A DNA stretch of 64,000 bases from an uncultured Thalassotalea sp. (GCA_947492575.1 CANLNK010000001.1:682001-746000), one strand, 5' to 3'; counted from the first letter of the stretch, positions 34,010 through 43,080 are shown. Translations and numbers: made by a program. The notes: a model not told the origin generated them from the sequence alone.

Positions 34010-36106
34010 ATGTTTAAACGATTAGTATCAACCAGCTTGGTCATTGCCAGCTGTTTTGGCAGTGTTTATAAAGCACAAGCTGAGGCGTTTACGACTTGTC
34101 CATCGAAGGCGTTTCTGGTTCAACAAAGTGTCGCTCAACTATTTGGAGTTAATTTAGTTACCGGACAATTCAGTTTACTCGCGAGTAACCTCGGTACCAA
34201 CGACAAAGTAAATGGCGTGGGTTTCAACTTTCATGACAACTATATTTACGGCTGGGGCTATGAGTGGGGCACAGTGGTGCGTATTGGTAATGATTATCAA
34301 GCTGAACCCCTTTATATAGAGAACAATCCTAACACCAACTTTTTTGTGGGTGATGTCGCGTTGAGCGAAAACAGCTATTACTTCTACAAGAAAGGCACAG
34401 GTTTATTTAAGGTGTCGTTAGACGAGAGCGACAGTGCTTACCTCGTTACTCAACTTATCAACACTAGCTTGAATTTAACTATTTATGATTTCGCCTTTCA
34501 TCCTGATAACAGCTTTGCCTACTCAGTCGACAGAAATGGTGTGTTACACAGAATTAATATGAACTCGGGTACGTCAGAGTCGTTGGGCAATGTAGGCCAA
34601 AGCGGTACTTTTGGTGCAGTTTATTTTGATGTCGATGGTAATTTCTACATCAGTCGTAACAGCGACGGCCATATATTTATAATCGACGTTGAGGCAAGTT
34701 CTCCTAGTGCAGAACTTTTCGCTTATGGGCCTAGTAGTGGCAATAACGACGGTGCACGTTGTGCTACCGCCCCCATTGTCGATGATAGCGAACCCGCGAC
34801 CGTCGATTATGGTGATGCGCCAGATTCGTATCGTACGTCACTGAGTAATAACGGCGCACGTCATAGCGTTGGTAGCAACTACTTAGGTAGCAAAATTGAC
34901 GCGGAATATACTGCTAGTACTTACCCATCTAGTGACGATGCAACGGGCAGTAACGACGACGATGGTGTCGCATTTATTACGCCGCTAATCGCTGGAATGA
35001 GTAGCCTTATTCAAGTCACCACAACAGGTAGCGGTTACGTCAATATTTGGGTTGATTTCAACCAAAATGGAGAATTTGATGAGCTTGAAAAGTTAGTGAC
35101 TGATTACTACATGTCTGATGAAAGTCATGTCTTCATGGTAGATACGCCAATTGATGCTATAGCGGGAAATACATGGTCTCGCGTTCGCTTGAGTATGGAC
35201 CCTGGCATTATTGCTTACGGCGGTGTTACCGATGGTGAAGTAGAAGACTATTCGGTATACATCACTAATCCAGGCTATTCATTGTTGACACATAACACCT
35301 ACTATCTTGCGTTCGAAGATAACTGGCCTGAAATGGGCGATTACGATATGAATGACGTCGTGGTTAAACAGAACTCGTCTTTGTTGCTAACTCAAGACAA
35401 TCAAGTTGCGCAGTTAAAGTTAGAAGGTGAGCTAAAAGCCTATGGTGCTGCTTATTCGAATGGCTTTGCGATTCAAATTGACAATGTTCTACCGAGTCAA
35501 GTTAACCGTGGTTTAGTGAAATTTGAAATCAATGGCATAGCGCAATCAGCGTCTGTCGTTGAATCAGGCACTGATGAGCTTGTATTGATGATATCTGACG
35601 ATTTAAGCGAGTACTTCGTCGCTACAGGTGGCTGTAGTTACTACAATACGCAGTCAGGTTGTGCGAGTGCATCGAGACTTAAGTTCACTGTTAAAGTACC
35701 GTTTATTACGCCAATCGCTCGCAGCAGCTTCCCTGAAGCACCGTTCAACCCATTTATCTTTGCAGAGCCTGCAACTTATCACGGTGAAACGATTCACCAA
35801 CCGGGTCGTGCAATGGAAATTCATCTGAAAAATAAACGCCCAACGTCGAAAATGGATACTGGTTACTTTGGCTTAGGTGCGGACCGCACTGATTTGGGGG
35901 CTGGTTACACGTTCCAAACTGAAGGTGGTTTACCTTGGGCACTGGCAATTAACCCAGGTGGAGGCAGCCAGTGGAAACATCCGCTAGAAAGCACAGATCT
36001 ATTGCAGGCTTACCCAATGTTCAAAGACTTTGTTGAAACGCGCGGTAAATCATCAGCAGATTGGTATAGCGAGAGTAGCGCAACCAGCAGCAAGATATAT
36101 AAATAA
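34010..36106 (+). CDS. Exported LruC-domain/GEVED-domain protein, candidate matrix protein
   Basis: A 698-residue exported protein. The signal peptide (about 1-25) ends at KAQAEA. A propeller-like region (about 30-245) resembles DUF6923. A GEVED domain follows (about 270-420; DYGDAPDSY, WVDFNQNGEFDELE, DGEVEDYSVYI). The LruC/DUF4842 domain is C-terminal (about 430-690; EDNWPEMGDYDMNDVVV). Acidic loops suggest calcium binding. Proteins of this type are secreted or surface-bound. A sigma-54 promoter and box identical in type to the syp ones place it in the polysaccharide regulon, so a role in the biofilm matrix is likely, by inference. Confidence 0.85.
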   Translation: MFKRLVSTSLVIASCFGSVYKAQAEAFTTCPSKAFLVQQSVAQLFGVNLVTGQFSLLASNLGTNDKVNGVGFNFHDNYIYGWGYEWGTVVRIGNDYQAEPLYIENNPNTNFFVGDVALSENSYYFYKKGTGLFKVSLDESDSAYLVTQLINTSLNLTIYDFAFHPDNSFAYSVDRNGVLHRINMNSGTSESLGNVGQSGTFGAVYFDVDGNFYISRNSDGHIFIIDVEASSPSAELFAYGPSSGNNDGARCATAPIVDDSEPATVDYGDAPDSYRTSLSNNGARHSVGSNYLGSKIDAEYTASTYPSSDDATGSNDDDGVAFITPLIAGMSSLIQVTTTGSGYVNIWVDFNQNGEFDELEKLVTDYYMSDESHVFMVDTPIDAIAGNTWSRVRLSMDPGIIAYGGVTDGEVEDYSVYITNPGYSLLTHNTYYLAFEDNWPEMGDYDMNDVVVKQNSSLLLTQDNQVAQLKLEGELKAYGAAYSNGFAIQIDNVLPSQVNRGLVKFEINGIAQSASVVESGTDELVLMISDDLSEYFVATGGCSYYNTQSGCASASRLKFTVKVPFITPIARSSFPEAPFNPFIFAEPATYHGETIHQPGRAMEIHLKNKRPTSKMDTGYFGLGADRTDLGAGYTFQTEGGLPWALAINPGGGSQWKHPLESTDLLQAYPMFKDFVETRGKSSADWYSESSATSSKIYK

Positions 36107-36123
36107 TCGTGGGGGATAGAACA

Positions 36124-36606
36124 ATGAAAAATTTATTCACAAAAAGTTTAACAGCAAGTTTATTAGCAGCTTTATTGTCAGCGTGTGGCGGCGGAGGCGG
36201 CGAAAGCAAGAGCAGTGCTCCTGTTGCACCTGCGCCAGAGCCGGTAGCAACAAGCGGTAACAATGAAGAGGAAGAAGTAACCGCTGATTTAACCACTACA
36301 CCTGATTTCACGTTCACAGGAAGTTATGAGCTAACAGTGGTTGTGGAAAAAGCTGAATATACAGGTGTGCAATATTACGTAAATGTTTGTAGTGATTATG
36401 AAGCAACGGATCCAATGACGGTGAAGTATGACAGCTGTATGTTACGTACTCACGTAACCGAGGCAGACCAAGAGTTTGTGTTGTCACTGAGCGAATCTCA
36501 GGAGTCTTTGCTAGCCCAAGTCTGGCCAATGGAAAATGGCGCAGAGCCAATCGATATTATCTGGCAGAAAGGCTCAGACACTGCTACATGGCGTATTAGC
36601 TTTTAG
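36124..36606 (+). CDS. Small lipoprotein, partner of LruC protein
   Basis: A 160-residue lipoprotein starting at the ATG after GGGGG; lipobox LSAC (Cys21) followed by a Gly-rich stretch. The mature part is an acidic beta-rich domain with two cysteines (VNVCSDY, SCMLRT) that may pair. It is 17 bp after the LruC gene and ends before a terminator, forming one operon. Family not recognised. Confidence 0.75.
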   Translation: MKNLFTKSLTASLLAALLSACGGGGGESKSSAPVAPAPEPVATSGNNEEEEVTADLTTTPDFTFTGSYELTVVVEKAEYTGVQYYVNVCSDYEATDPMTVKYDSCMLRTHVTEADQEFVLSLSESQESLLAQVWPMENGAEPIDIIWQKGSDTATWRISF

Positions 36607-36704
36607 TCACAGAATTTAATTAAACGGTTTTGTAGAGAGAAACTAACATTCCCCTTCAGTTGGTTTCCTCTCATTCTTTATGTTGATACACCACCAATCT
36701 CACG

Positions 36705-36731
36705 AAGCCGCTTATTTGCAAGCGGCTTTTG
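36705..36731 (+). terminator. Rho-independent terminator of the LruC operon
   Basis: AAGCCGCTT (36705-36713) pairs with AAGCGGCTT (36720-36728), then TTTT. Confidence 0.85.
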
Positions 36732-36749
36732 CATTTCGCAATTTGCAAA
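36728..36749 (+). promoter_or_regulatory. Two overlapping SypG-like enhancer boxes
   Basis: TTTGCATTTCGCAAT (36728-36742) and TTCGCAATTTGCAAA (36735-36749) overlap. The second is the closest to the palindrome consensus of all copies. Confidence 0.6.
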
Positions 36750-36835
36750 GCAACCAGCGATTTCCAATATAAGGCTAGTTTGTAGATTGTTTATAAACTT
36801 ATTGTTAATCAACTGCTTATGTTGTTTTTGTTAAG

Positions 36836-36851
36836 TGGTACATAACTTGAA
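36836..36851 (+). promoter_or_regulatory. Weak sigma-54-like promoter before the lipoprotein/O-P-Q-R unit
   Basis: TGGTACATAACTTGAA has GG at -24 but GA instead of GC at -12. Placement relative to the boxes and gene start is right. Confidence 0.4.
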
Positions 36852-36918
36852 ACCCTTTAGCTAACTGGAATCGTTAACCAAGTCACGGTTAACGAAGGAA
36901 GCGTTAGGTAGAGAGTTG

Positions 36919-37404
36919 ATGAGAAAGTTAGCCATTACATTGATGTTACTGCTTGTTGTTTGCAACTTATCAGGTTGTGCAACAACGTTGTTGGTTAATG
37001 CTTTGTCGAAAGATGAAACTAACGCCAATGCAAAGCCTGTCGTAAATAAGCAGTTGCTAGATACCATTCACTCACTACGTGCTTTACAGCCACCTAAAAC
37101 GCAAACCTATGCGTTTGTTTATCAAAACAACCAAGCCGACTTAACGGCAATCGATAAATTGAGAATTACGCATTTATTCCGTGTCCCTGCTCGTGAAATT
37201 ACGGTAAATGTCGCACCAGCTAAAGCGTCGTCTTTGTGGTTACAACTGTCGCTAACACAAAAGCGTGTTGCTGCATTACAAGCCATTGCTGATAGAGAAA
37301 AGTGTGCACTACGCATTGTTTTTCAGCCATCGCAAATGGGTGACACATTGCAAATCGTTAGTGAGTCTCTGGTTTTCAATGAATTGCAAGGAGGCAAGGC
37401 ATGA
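36919..37404 (+). CDS. Small lipoprotein at head of the O-P-Q-R unit
   Basis: A 161-residue lipoprotein with lipobox LSGC (Cys20). The mature part is basic, with a C-terminal 70 residues of beta/alpha character (REITVNVAPAKASSLWLQLSL). Family not recognised. The ATG overlaps a TTG; the stop overlaps the start of the Wzz-like gene (ATGA), so the two are translationally coupled. It could act as an outer-membrane partner of polysaccharide export. Confidence 0.75.
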   Translation: MRKLAITLMLLLVVCNLSGCATTLLVNALSKDETNANAKPVVNKQLLDTIHSLRALQPPKTQTYAFVYQNNQADLTAIDKLRITHLFRVPAREITVNVAPAKASSLWLQLSLTQKRVAALQAIADREKCALRIVFQPSQMGDTLQIVSESLVFNELQGGKA

Positions 37405-38870
37405 ACACTTCTGTGATTGTTAACGTTCATTTAATTCTTGCTGCGATTTGGCGTCGTCGTTATTTGATCGTCATTCCGATGTTGGTATTACCGATTATCG
37501 CTGCAGTGATTAATTTCATTACACCGCGCAACTGGCAGACGCATACCACTATTTTGGTTCAAGAAAGCGCCAAGATGAATCCATTTTTAGAAGACTTATC
37601 AGTGTCGACTGATTTAGAGAACCGAATTGCGGCGCTAGGTACGTTACTGCACAGCCGTCACATGTTATTGAATGTTGGCGAAGACTTAGGTGCATTAACA
37701 GAAGCGTCTACGCCATTTGAGCAAGAGCAATTCGTTAAGAATGTGTCGTCGGCGTTAAGTGTTCAGCTTGTGGGCAAAGACTTAGTGAAACTAGTGTACC
37801 GCTCGAACAACCCTGAAAATATTGAAGGTACTTTATTAGCGGTAAGGAAACGTTTCTTAGAGCGTTTACTAGCGCCAGAGTTGTCGGCGATTAGCGCTTC
37901 AGAAGTGTTTTTGAATCAGCAGTTAGCATTGAAGAAAACTGACTTACAGGCTGCAGAAGCTCGTTTAGCGAATTTTAAACAGGAGCATGCTGAAAGCTTG
38001 CCACGCCTATACAGCGCAAATACAGCCCGTTTGGGTCAGTTAACGGAGCTAATTGAACAACGCAAAATTGAGCTATCTGGGGCAGTGGCGGCTAAGAAAA
38101 CGATTCGCACGCGCTTGGCACAGGTTGATCCTGTCATGAGTGAAATCGAGCAAAACATCGTTGAGACGAAAAGTGAGTTAGCGATTTTGCGTTCTCGTTA
38201 CACAGATAAACACAGCAAAGTGCAAATTGCGATGCGCAAGTTATCGCAGCTTGAAGATGAGCGCAATATTCAAAGCAAGACGACTTACACCATAGATGAA
38301 ACTAATTTGAATCGTTTGTGGGAAGTGGCGAATAAAATGAAAGACGGCGATTTAGATAGTCAGCAAAGCTTACTGTTGGTGTCACAGCTTCAAGAAATGC
38401 AATTAGCTGATGGCAAAGTAGAGCAGATTCGTCAAGAGTTAGCATCTATCAAACAGCAAGCAGAAACGCTACAGACTTCTTTGGCGGCGACCAGTGATAT
38501 GGAGCGTCAGCTGCAAGAGCTAGAACGTGATCTAAACGTGAAACGTACGCTTTATGACGATTTGTTAGCTCGTTTCGAGAAAGCAAAAATTACTGGTGCG
38601 TTAGGTAAATTCGAGCAGCCGGAGCGTATCAAAATTATCGACGAGCCTTACCGTCCGATGATTCCTAACAACTTTCCATTAGCGTTTTTCCTAGTAGCGG
38701 GCGTAATTGGCGGCATGATGTTAGGTGGCGGTTTAGCGTTATTTGCTGAAATCGCTGATACCTCAGTTCGCGCTAGACGCCAGTTAGAACTGATTGCTCG
38801 TGTACCAACGATTACACGCATTCCAAAAATTATTCAAATTCAAGCATCACAAGTATCAGGAGATAAATAA
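37401..38870 (+). CDS. Polysaccharide chain-length determinant, SypO-like
   Basis: A 489-residue Wzz/GNVR-family protein. TM1 is at about 21-40 (IPMLVLPIIAAVINFI); a long coiled coil is in between (about 170-390); TM2 lies at about 423-450 (FPLAFFLVAGVIGGMMLGG). The preceding segment EPYRPMIPNNFP is the usual Pro-rich approach to TM2. It controls polymer length with the SypD-like ATPase, like SypO. It starts at the stop of the lipoprotein gene and its stop overlaps the next start. Confidence 0.85.
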   Translation: MNTSVIVNVHLILAAIWRRRYLIVIPMLVLPIIAAVINFITPRNWQTHTTILVQESAKMNPFLEDLSVSTDLENRIAALGTLLHSRHMLLNVGEDLGALTEASTPFEQEQFVKNVSSALSVQLVGKDLVKLVYRSNNPENIEGTLLAVRKRFLERLLAPELSAISASEVFLNQQLALKKTDLQAAEARLANFKQEHAESLPRLYSANTARLGQLTELIEQRKIELSGAVAAKKTIRTRLAQVDPVMSEIEQNIVETKSELAILRSRYTDKHSKVQIAMRKLSQLEDERNIQSKTTYTIDETNLNRLWEVANKMKDGDLDSQQSLLLVSQLQEMQLADGKVEQIRQELASIKQQAETLQTSLAATSDMERQLQELERDLNVKRTLYDDLLARFEKAKITGALGKFEQPERIKIIDEPYRPMIPNNFPLAFFLVAGVIGGMMLGGGLALFAEIADTSVRARRQLELIARVPTITRIPKIIQIQASQVSGDK

Positions 38871-39961
38871 TGAAACCGACAATTATCCATATCGTGCAGC
38901 ATTTAAAGCCTGGTGGAATTGAGAACTTCGCTCTCGAGTTTCAGCGTGCTGCGTCACCATTCTATGATGTTCATGTGGTTTCGTTAGAACGCGGTTCGCT
39001 GCAGTTAACGAAAGGGATTTGCCAAGAGCAAGCGCGCAATATTCATATGCTAGATAAAAAGCCAGGTTGGCAGCCTAGCATCGTCAGCAAGCTGACCGCA
39101 CTATTCAATCGTTTAGATCCATTGTATGTGCACACGCATCATATCGGTCCATTAATCTACGGTGGCACTGCTGCTAAATTAGCAGGTGTAGAGTGTGTTA
39201 TTCATACCGAGCATGACGCCTGGCATTTAAACAGACAAAAGCGCCGCCTATTACAAGAGATGTGCTTAAAGATGATCAAACCTGTGTTTGTCGCTGATGC
39301 CAACTTTGTTGCTGAACAAGTTAAACGTTTGATGCCTGCCGTTGAGCCATTTGTTATTCCAAACGGTATTGACGCTGATAAATTTACTCCTGCTGATGAG
39401 AACAAAGCAGAGCTATTGGCTGGCGCAGGGTTGCCTACACACCTTCGTTATGTTGGTTGTGCGGCGCGCTTAGAGCCAGTAAAAGCGCACCACGTACTTA
39501 TTCAAGCAATGCAAACTTTGCCAGAGGACATTGGCTTATTACTGGCGGGTGACGGCAGTGTGAGAATTAAGCTACAAGCTTTAGTGAAGAAATTAGGTTT
39601 ATCACAACGCGTTTTCTTTCTAGGCCACGTTCAGGACATGAAAAGCTTTTACCGATTACTGGACGTGTTTTGTCTGTCATCTAACAATGAAGGCTTACCG
39701 TTAGCGCCGCTTGAAGCACAAGCGTGCAACGTGCCCGTTGTGTTAACTGATGTTGGTGGTTGCAAGGAGGCAGTCTGCCATGAGTCTGGTGAACTGGTTG
39801 AGCCAAACAATCCACAAAAATTGTCTGCGGCGTTATGGCGTTTACTTAGTGAAAAAATTGATATTGCGCCGCGTGACTTTATCGAGCGCGAGCGTTCAAT
39901 CAAAAACATGATTTCACGTTACGTTGCACTTACGCAGCCTAGCTTACGGGAGAGATTATAA
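38870..39961 (+). CDS. Glycosyltransferase family 4, SypP-like
   Basis: A 363-residue GT-B glycosyltransferase of family 4. The N-terminal motif LKPGGIENFALEF and C-terminal DVFCLSSNNEGLPLAPLEAQACNVPVV show donor binding with the family Glu pair. Start (TAATGA overlap) and stop overlap neighbouring genes, so it is part of one operon with the Wzz, GT2 and sugar transferase genes. It probably adds one sugar to the lipid-linked repeat unit; the sugar is unknown. Confidence 0.85.
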   Translation: MKPTIIHIVQHLKPGGIENFALEFQRAASPFYDVHVVSLERGSLQLTKGICQEQARNIHMLDKKPGWQPSIVSKLTALFNRLDPLYVHTHHIGPLIYGGTAAKLAGVECVIHTEHDAWHLNRQKRRLLQEMCLKMIKPVFVADANFVAEQVKRLMPAVEPFVIPNGIDADKFTPADENKAELLAGAGLPTHLRYVGCAARLEPVKAHHVLIQAMQTLPEDIGLLLAGDGSVRIKLQALVKKLGLSQRVFFLGHVQDMKSFYRLLDVFCLSSNNEGLPLAPLEAQACNVPVVLTDVGGCKEAVCHESGELVEPNNPQKLSAALWRLLSEKIDIAPRDFIERERSIKNMISRYVALTQPSLRERL

Positions 39962-41142
39962 TGTACTTACTAATGAGTAGTTTATTCTTTTTGTTGAGCT
40001 TTTTAGTTATTTATCACCATGTGATTTACCCGCTAATGTTACGCGTGATTGCATCACGTAAAGCGACTGATACCCCTGAAATTGCGCAACGTAAATACCA
40101 GTCGAGCCAGCAAGATAACGCACTTAACCGCTTCTCAATTGTTATCCCGGCCTATAACGAAGCGGAATTTATTGCAGAGAAAATTCGTAATCTAGGCTTC
40201 CTTGATTACCCAAATGATCAGTTTGAATTGGTTTTACTTTGTGATGGCTGTAAAGATGATACTTACAGCATCGCTGTAAACACCTTAAAAGAGCTAGGTT
40301 GTAGCGAGCTTAACTATCAGGTGATTAACTTTGATCAAAATCGCGGTAAGGTCGCTGTATTAAAAGACGGTATTGCTCGCGCTAAATTCGAAAATATCGT
40401 ATTCAGTGATGTGTCTGCGCTACTGCCGGTAAACTCGCTACTAATGTTAGATGTACACTTCAATAATGCCGATGTTGGGGCTGTTTCTGCTGGCTACCGC
40501 TTTGCCAAAGACGGCACTGTGGGGGAGCAAAAGTACTGGCAGTATCAGAGAAAAGTAAGACAGCAAGAAAGCTCGGTAGGCAGTGTGTTGGGTGCTCACG
40601 GTGCGTTTTACGCTATTCGTAAAGCATGTTTCGAGGAGATTCCTGCACACACAATTAATGATGACTTCTTAATTCCAATGAACGTTATCAAGCAAGGTTA
40701 CCGTGTAATCTACGATGCACGTGTTGCCGCTATCGAGCTGGAACAAGTGAATCTAGAACAAGACATGAAGCGTCGTCTTCGCATTGCTGCAGGCAATTTT
40801 CAACAAATGTTAATGCTGATGCCATTACTTAACCCTAAGTATGGTTGGAACGCGGTCAACTTTGCCTCAGGTAAAGTGTTACGTGCTTTAGTACCGTTCT
40901 TCTTAGTATTTATTTTCTTCAGCAACATCTACTTAATAGAGTTCAACTGGATATTCCAAGTATCAATGGTTATGCAAGTAGCGCTATACGGTGGCGTTTA
41001 TCTGATGACGAAAAGTGGTTGTTCACTGAATTCATCGATTTTGAAATTACTTTGCTACCTAGTTAATGGTTATTGGGTAGCGTTATTAGGCTCAGTGAAA
41101 TACGTACTGGGTTTACAAGAAAAAGTTTGGTCAAAAATTTAG
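39961..41142 (+). CDS. Membrane glycosyltransferase family 2, SypQ-like
   Basis: A 393-residue protein with an N-terminal TM (5-25), a GT2 domain (about 57-280; IPAYNEAEFIAEKI, LLCDGCKDDTY, SDVSALLPVN, HGAFYAIRK, NDDFLIPMNV) and C-terminal TMs (about 300-390). SypQ is the matching V. fischeri enzyme. It builds the polysaccharide repeat unit at the inner membrane. Overlaps the GT4 stop and is 6 bp before the next gene. Confidence 0.85.
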   Translation: MYLLMSSLFFLLSFLVIYHHVIYPLMLRVIASRKATDTPEIAQRKYQSSQQDNALNRFSIVIPAYNEAEFIAEKIRNLGFLDYPNDQFELVLLCDGCKDDTYSIAVNTLKELGCSELNYQVINFDQNRGKVAVLKDGIARAKFENIVFSDVSALLPVNSLLMLDVHFNNADVGAVSAGYRFAKDGTVGEQKYWQYQRKVRQQESSVGSVLGAHGAFYAIRKACFEEIPAHTINDDFLIPMNVIKQGYRVIYDARVAAIELEQVNLEQDMKRRLRIAAGNFQQMLMLMPLLNPKYGWNAVNFASGKVLRALVPFFLVFIFFSNIYLIEFNWIFQVSMVMQVALYGGVYLMTKSGCSLNSSILKLLCYLVNGYWVALLGSVKYVLGLQEKVWSKI

Positions 41143-41148
41143 GAGTTT

Positions 41149-41793
41149 ATGATGAAACAGTATGCATTTATTTCACCAAAAGTGGCTATTGCTAAACGTG
41201 TTTTCGACTTCAGCTTAGCAATGTTAGGTCTATTAATGACACTGCCATTCTTTGTCATCATTGGCGCACTAATTAAGTTAACAAGCAAAGGTCCTATCTT
41301 TTATGTACAACGTCGTGTAGGCAAAATTTCGCCAGAGAAAGTCACACACTTCGACATGATTAAGTTCCGTACCATGCGTGTTGACGCGGAAGATAAAACA
41401 GGTGCTGTTTGGGCTTCAGCTAACGATGATAGATTAACTGGTATTGGCCGCTTTCTACGTAAAGTGCGCCTTGATGAGTTACCACAATTTATCAATGTTA
41501 TTCGCGGTGATATGTCGTTGATTGGCCCACGTCCAGAGCGTCCTGAAATTGCAGAAAAGCTTGAGATGGATATCCCTCTTTACGTTGAGCGTACTTATCA
41601 GGTTATTCCTGGTATCACAGGTCTAGCACAAGTGAATCAAGGCTACGATGAAACACTTGATGATGTGCGTAGCAAAATCGCATATGACTTTGCTTACTCA
41701 ATGTCGTTAACAGGTGTAGGCAAGTGGTTAGCGATGGATCTTCGTATCATTTTCAAAACCATTATGATTATGGTGCTTGGTCGTGGTCAGTAG
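41149..41793 (+). CDS. Initiating sugar-phosphate transferase, SypR-like
   Basis: A 214-residue bacterial sugar transferase, reduced to the catalytic core (PglC-like size). A hydrophobic hairpin (about 20-40) precedes FDMIKFRTMRVDAED, the DE dyad in LDELPQFINVIRGDMSLIGP and RPERPE; the ending is KTIMIMVLGRG. It transfers sugar-1-phosphate to undecaprenyl phosphate to start each repeat unit. The AGGAG ribosome site overlaps the stop of the preceding gene. Confidence 0.92.
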   Translation: MMKQYAFISPKVAIAKRVFDFSLAMLGLLMTLPFFVIIGALIKLTSKGPIFYVQRRVGKISPEKVTHFDMIKFRTMRVDAEDKTGAVWASANDDRLTGIGRFLRKVRLDELPQFINVIRGDMSLIGPRPERPEIAEKLEMDIPLYVERTYQVIPGITGLAQVNQGYDETLDDVRSKIAYDFAYSMSLTGVGKWLAMDLRIIFKTIMIMVLGRGQ

Positions 41794-41838
41794 CTATATG
41801 CGGAACAAACTATATTGGAAGTAAAGCCGACCTGTCTT

Positions 41839-41937
41839 ATGTTTGACAAAGTGAAGTTAAACGATATTAATAACATAGAGGACTTTTTGAACGACAATAA
41901 GTATAAGACCAAAGTAATAGAAACATATGACAAATAA
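41839..41937 (+). CDS. Possible 32-residue coupled small ORF before YvcK gene
   Basis: ATG at 41839 starts a lysine/aspartate-rich frame that ends in TAA overlapping the start of the YvcK-like gene by 11 bases. Its composition is protein-like, but no ribosome site stands out. It may be a real leader peptide or chance. Confidence 0.3.
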   Translation: MFDKVKLNDINNIEDFLNDNKYKTKVIETYDK

Positions 41938-42889
41938 ACATGTTACTTGTATTGGCGGCGGACACGGATTAGGTCACATGCTGTCAGTGTTGAAAATGAT
42001 AGATAATATCGACATTACTGGCATAGTTTGCACCACAGATAATGGTGGTTCGACAGGAAGGCTACGAGAACAAAAGGAAACGATTTCGTGGGGTGACATT
42101 CGTTATTGTTTGTCTAAACTGACAACGCCCTCGGATACTAAGTCACTAATGTTTGAGTATCGTTTTGATCACGCTGGCGATCTGACTGGGCATAGCTTAG
42201 GTAACTTAATGTGTTTAGCGGTGGACTCTTTATGTATACGTCCAACCGACAGTGTCAAAGTCATGAGCGATTTTCTAGATATCAAAGCACAGATTTGCCC
42301 GATGTCTGACGAGGTTACTAACCTTGTCGCAACGCTAGAGAATGGCATTAAGTTGTTTGGGGAAATGCAAGTGGATGAATATGCCCAAGGGGGGATTGCC
42401 AAGCTTGGGTTAGAACCAGAAGTAGAGACTACACCAGAAATCATCGAAGCGATTGCTCAAACGGACGTTTTGTTAATTGGACCGGGAAGCTTTTTCACGA
42501 GTGTTATGCCAAGCCTGCTCACACGAGGGTTGATTGAAGCCATTAATGCGCGTTCTAAGTTAGCGATATATTTTATTAGCAACGTGAAGCCTGAATTTGA
42601 AGAACAGGCACAAGACGGCGAAGTCGATGCCCAAAGTAACAGTGTGCAGGATAACTATGTTAAGGAAAACTATGTTAAAGAGCTTACTAATAACGTCCAA
42701 TACCTAAAGAGTTTAGGGATCAGGCACACAATCACCAGTGTAATTTGTAATCCAGCTGTCAATAATTCGAGCGATAGCTTACCACCAGCACTTGAACCTG
42801 CGTTGCATGCGTCAATAGGTGCTGACGAAAATGGTCGTCATCAAGCGGCTGCGTTAAAAGCTTACTTAACCGAGTTATTTCAACCGTAA
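41927..42889 (+). CDS. YvcK/GlmR-like UDP-GlcNAc-binding protein
   Basis: A 320-residue CofD/YvcK-fold protein. GGGHGLGHMLSVL (about 9-21), CTTDNGGSTGRLRE (34-47), GDIRYCLSKL and DLTGHSLGNL are the family motifs; ALI-GPGSFFTSVMPSLL is the C-terminal signature. YvcK binds UDP-sugars and tunes amino-sugar flux and wall synthesis. Here it lies 133 bp after the sugar transferase gene, inside the syp-like locus, an unusual place; it may tie UDP-sugar supply to polysaccharide output. A linker insert (QAQDGEVDAQSNSVQDN) is specific to this copy. Confidence 0.82.
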   Translation: MTNKHVTCIGGGHGLGHMLSVLKMIDNIDITGIVCTTDNGGSTGRLREQKETISWGDIRYCLSKLTTPSDTKSLMFEYRFDHAGDLTGHSLGNLMCLAVDSLCIRPTDSVKVMSDFLDIKAQICPMSDEVTNLVATLENGIKLFGEMQVDEYAQGGIAKLGLEPEVETTPEIIEAIAQTDVLLIGPGSFFTSVMPSLLTRGLIEAINARSKLAIYFISNVKPEFEEQAQDGEVDAQSNSVQDNYVKENYVKELTNNVQYLKSLGIRHTITSVICNPAVNNSSDSLPPALEPALHASIGADENGRHQAAALKAYLTELFQP

Positions 42890-42986
42890 CTCGTTTACCC
42901 AAGTTTAAGCGTCTCTGCTTAATCATCTTTTCTTACTATGCTATCGATGTCGATAGGCACATCGTCAGCAGCACTCTGTTTGCGAA

Positions 42987-43001
42987 TTCGCTATTTGCAA
43001 A
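42987..43001 (+). promoter_or_regulatory. SypG-like enhancer box (sypA-like unit)
   Basis: TTCGCTATTTGCAAA, 87 bp before the sigma-54 promoter (centre to -24). Confidence 0.6.
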
Positions 43002-43080
43002 CTGCAACTCAATTCGCGTAATTCTAGTTTTTCTCAAACTTGTGAAATTATAACTTGTTGTAATGTAAGGTTTTGTGTTT

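Larger units (their letters stand above)
36607..36918. other. Regulatory region before the syp-like O-P-Q-R unit
   Basis: 312 bp with a terminator (36705-36731), overlapping boxes (36728-36749) and a weak sigma-54-like promoter (36836-36851). No gene. Confidence 0.6.

Noticed and set aside
42951-42966. CTATCGATGTCGATAG palindrome as a terminator after the YvcK gene
   Set aside because: Only a two-base loop is left and no T-run follows; it may be a chance palindrome.
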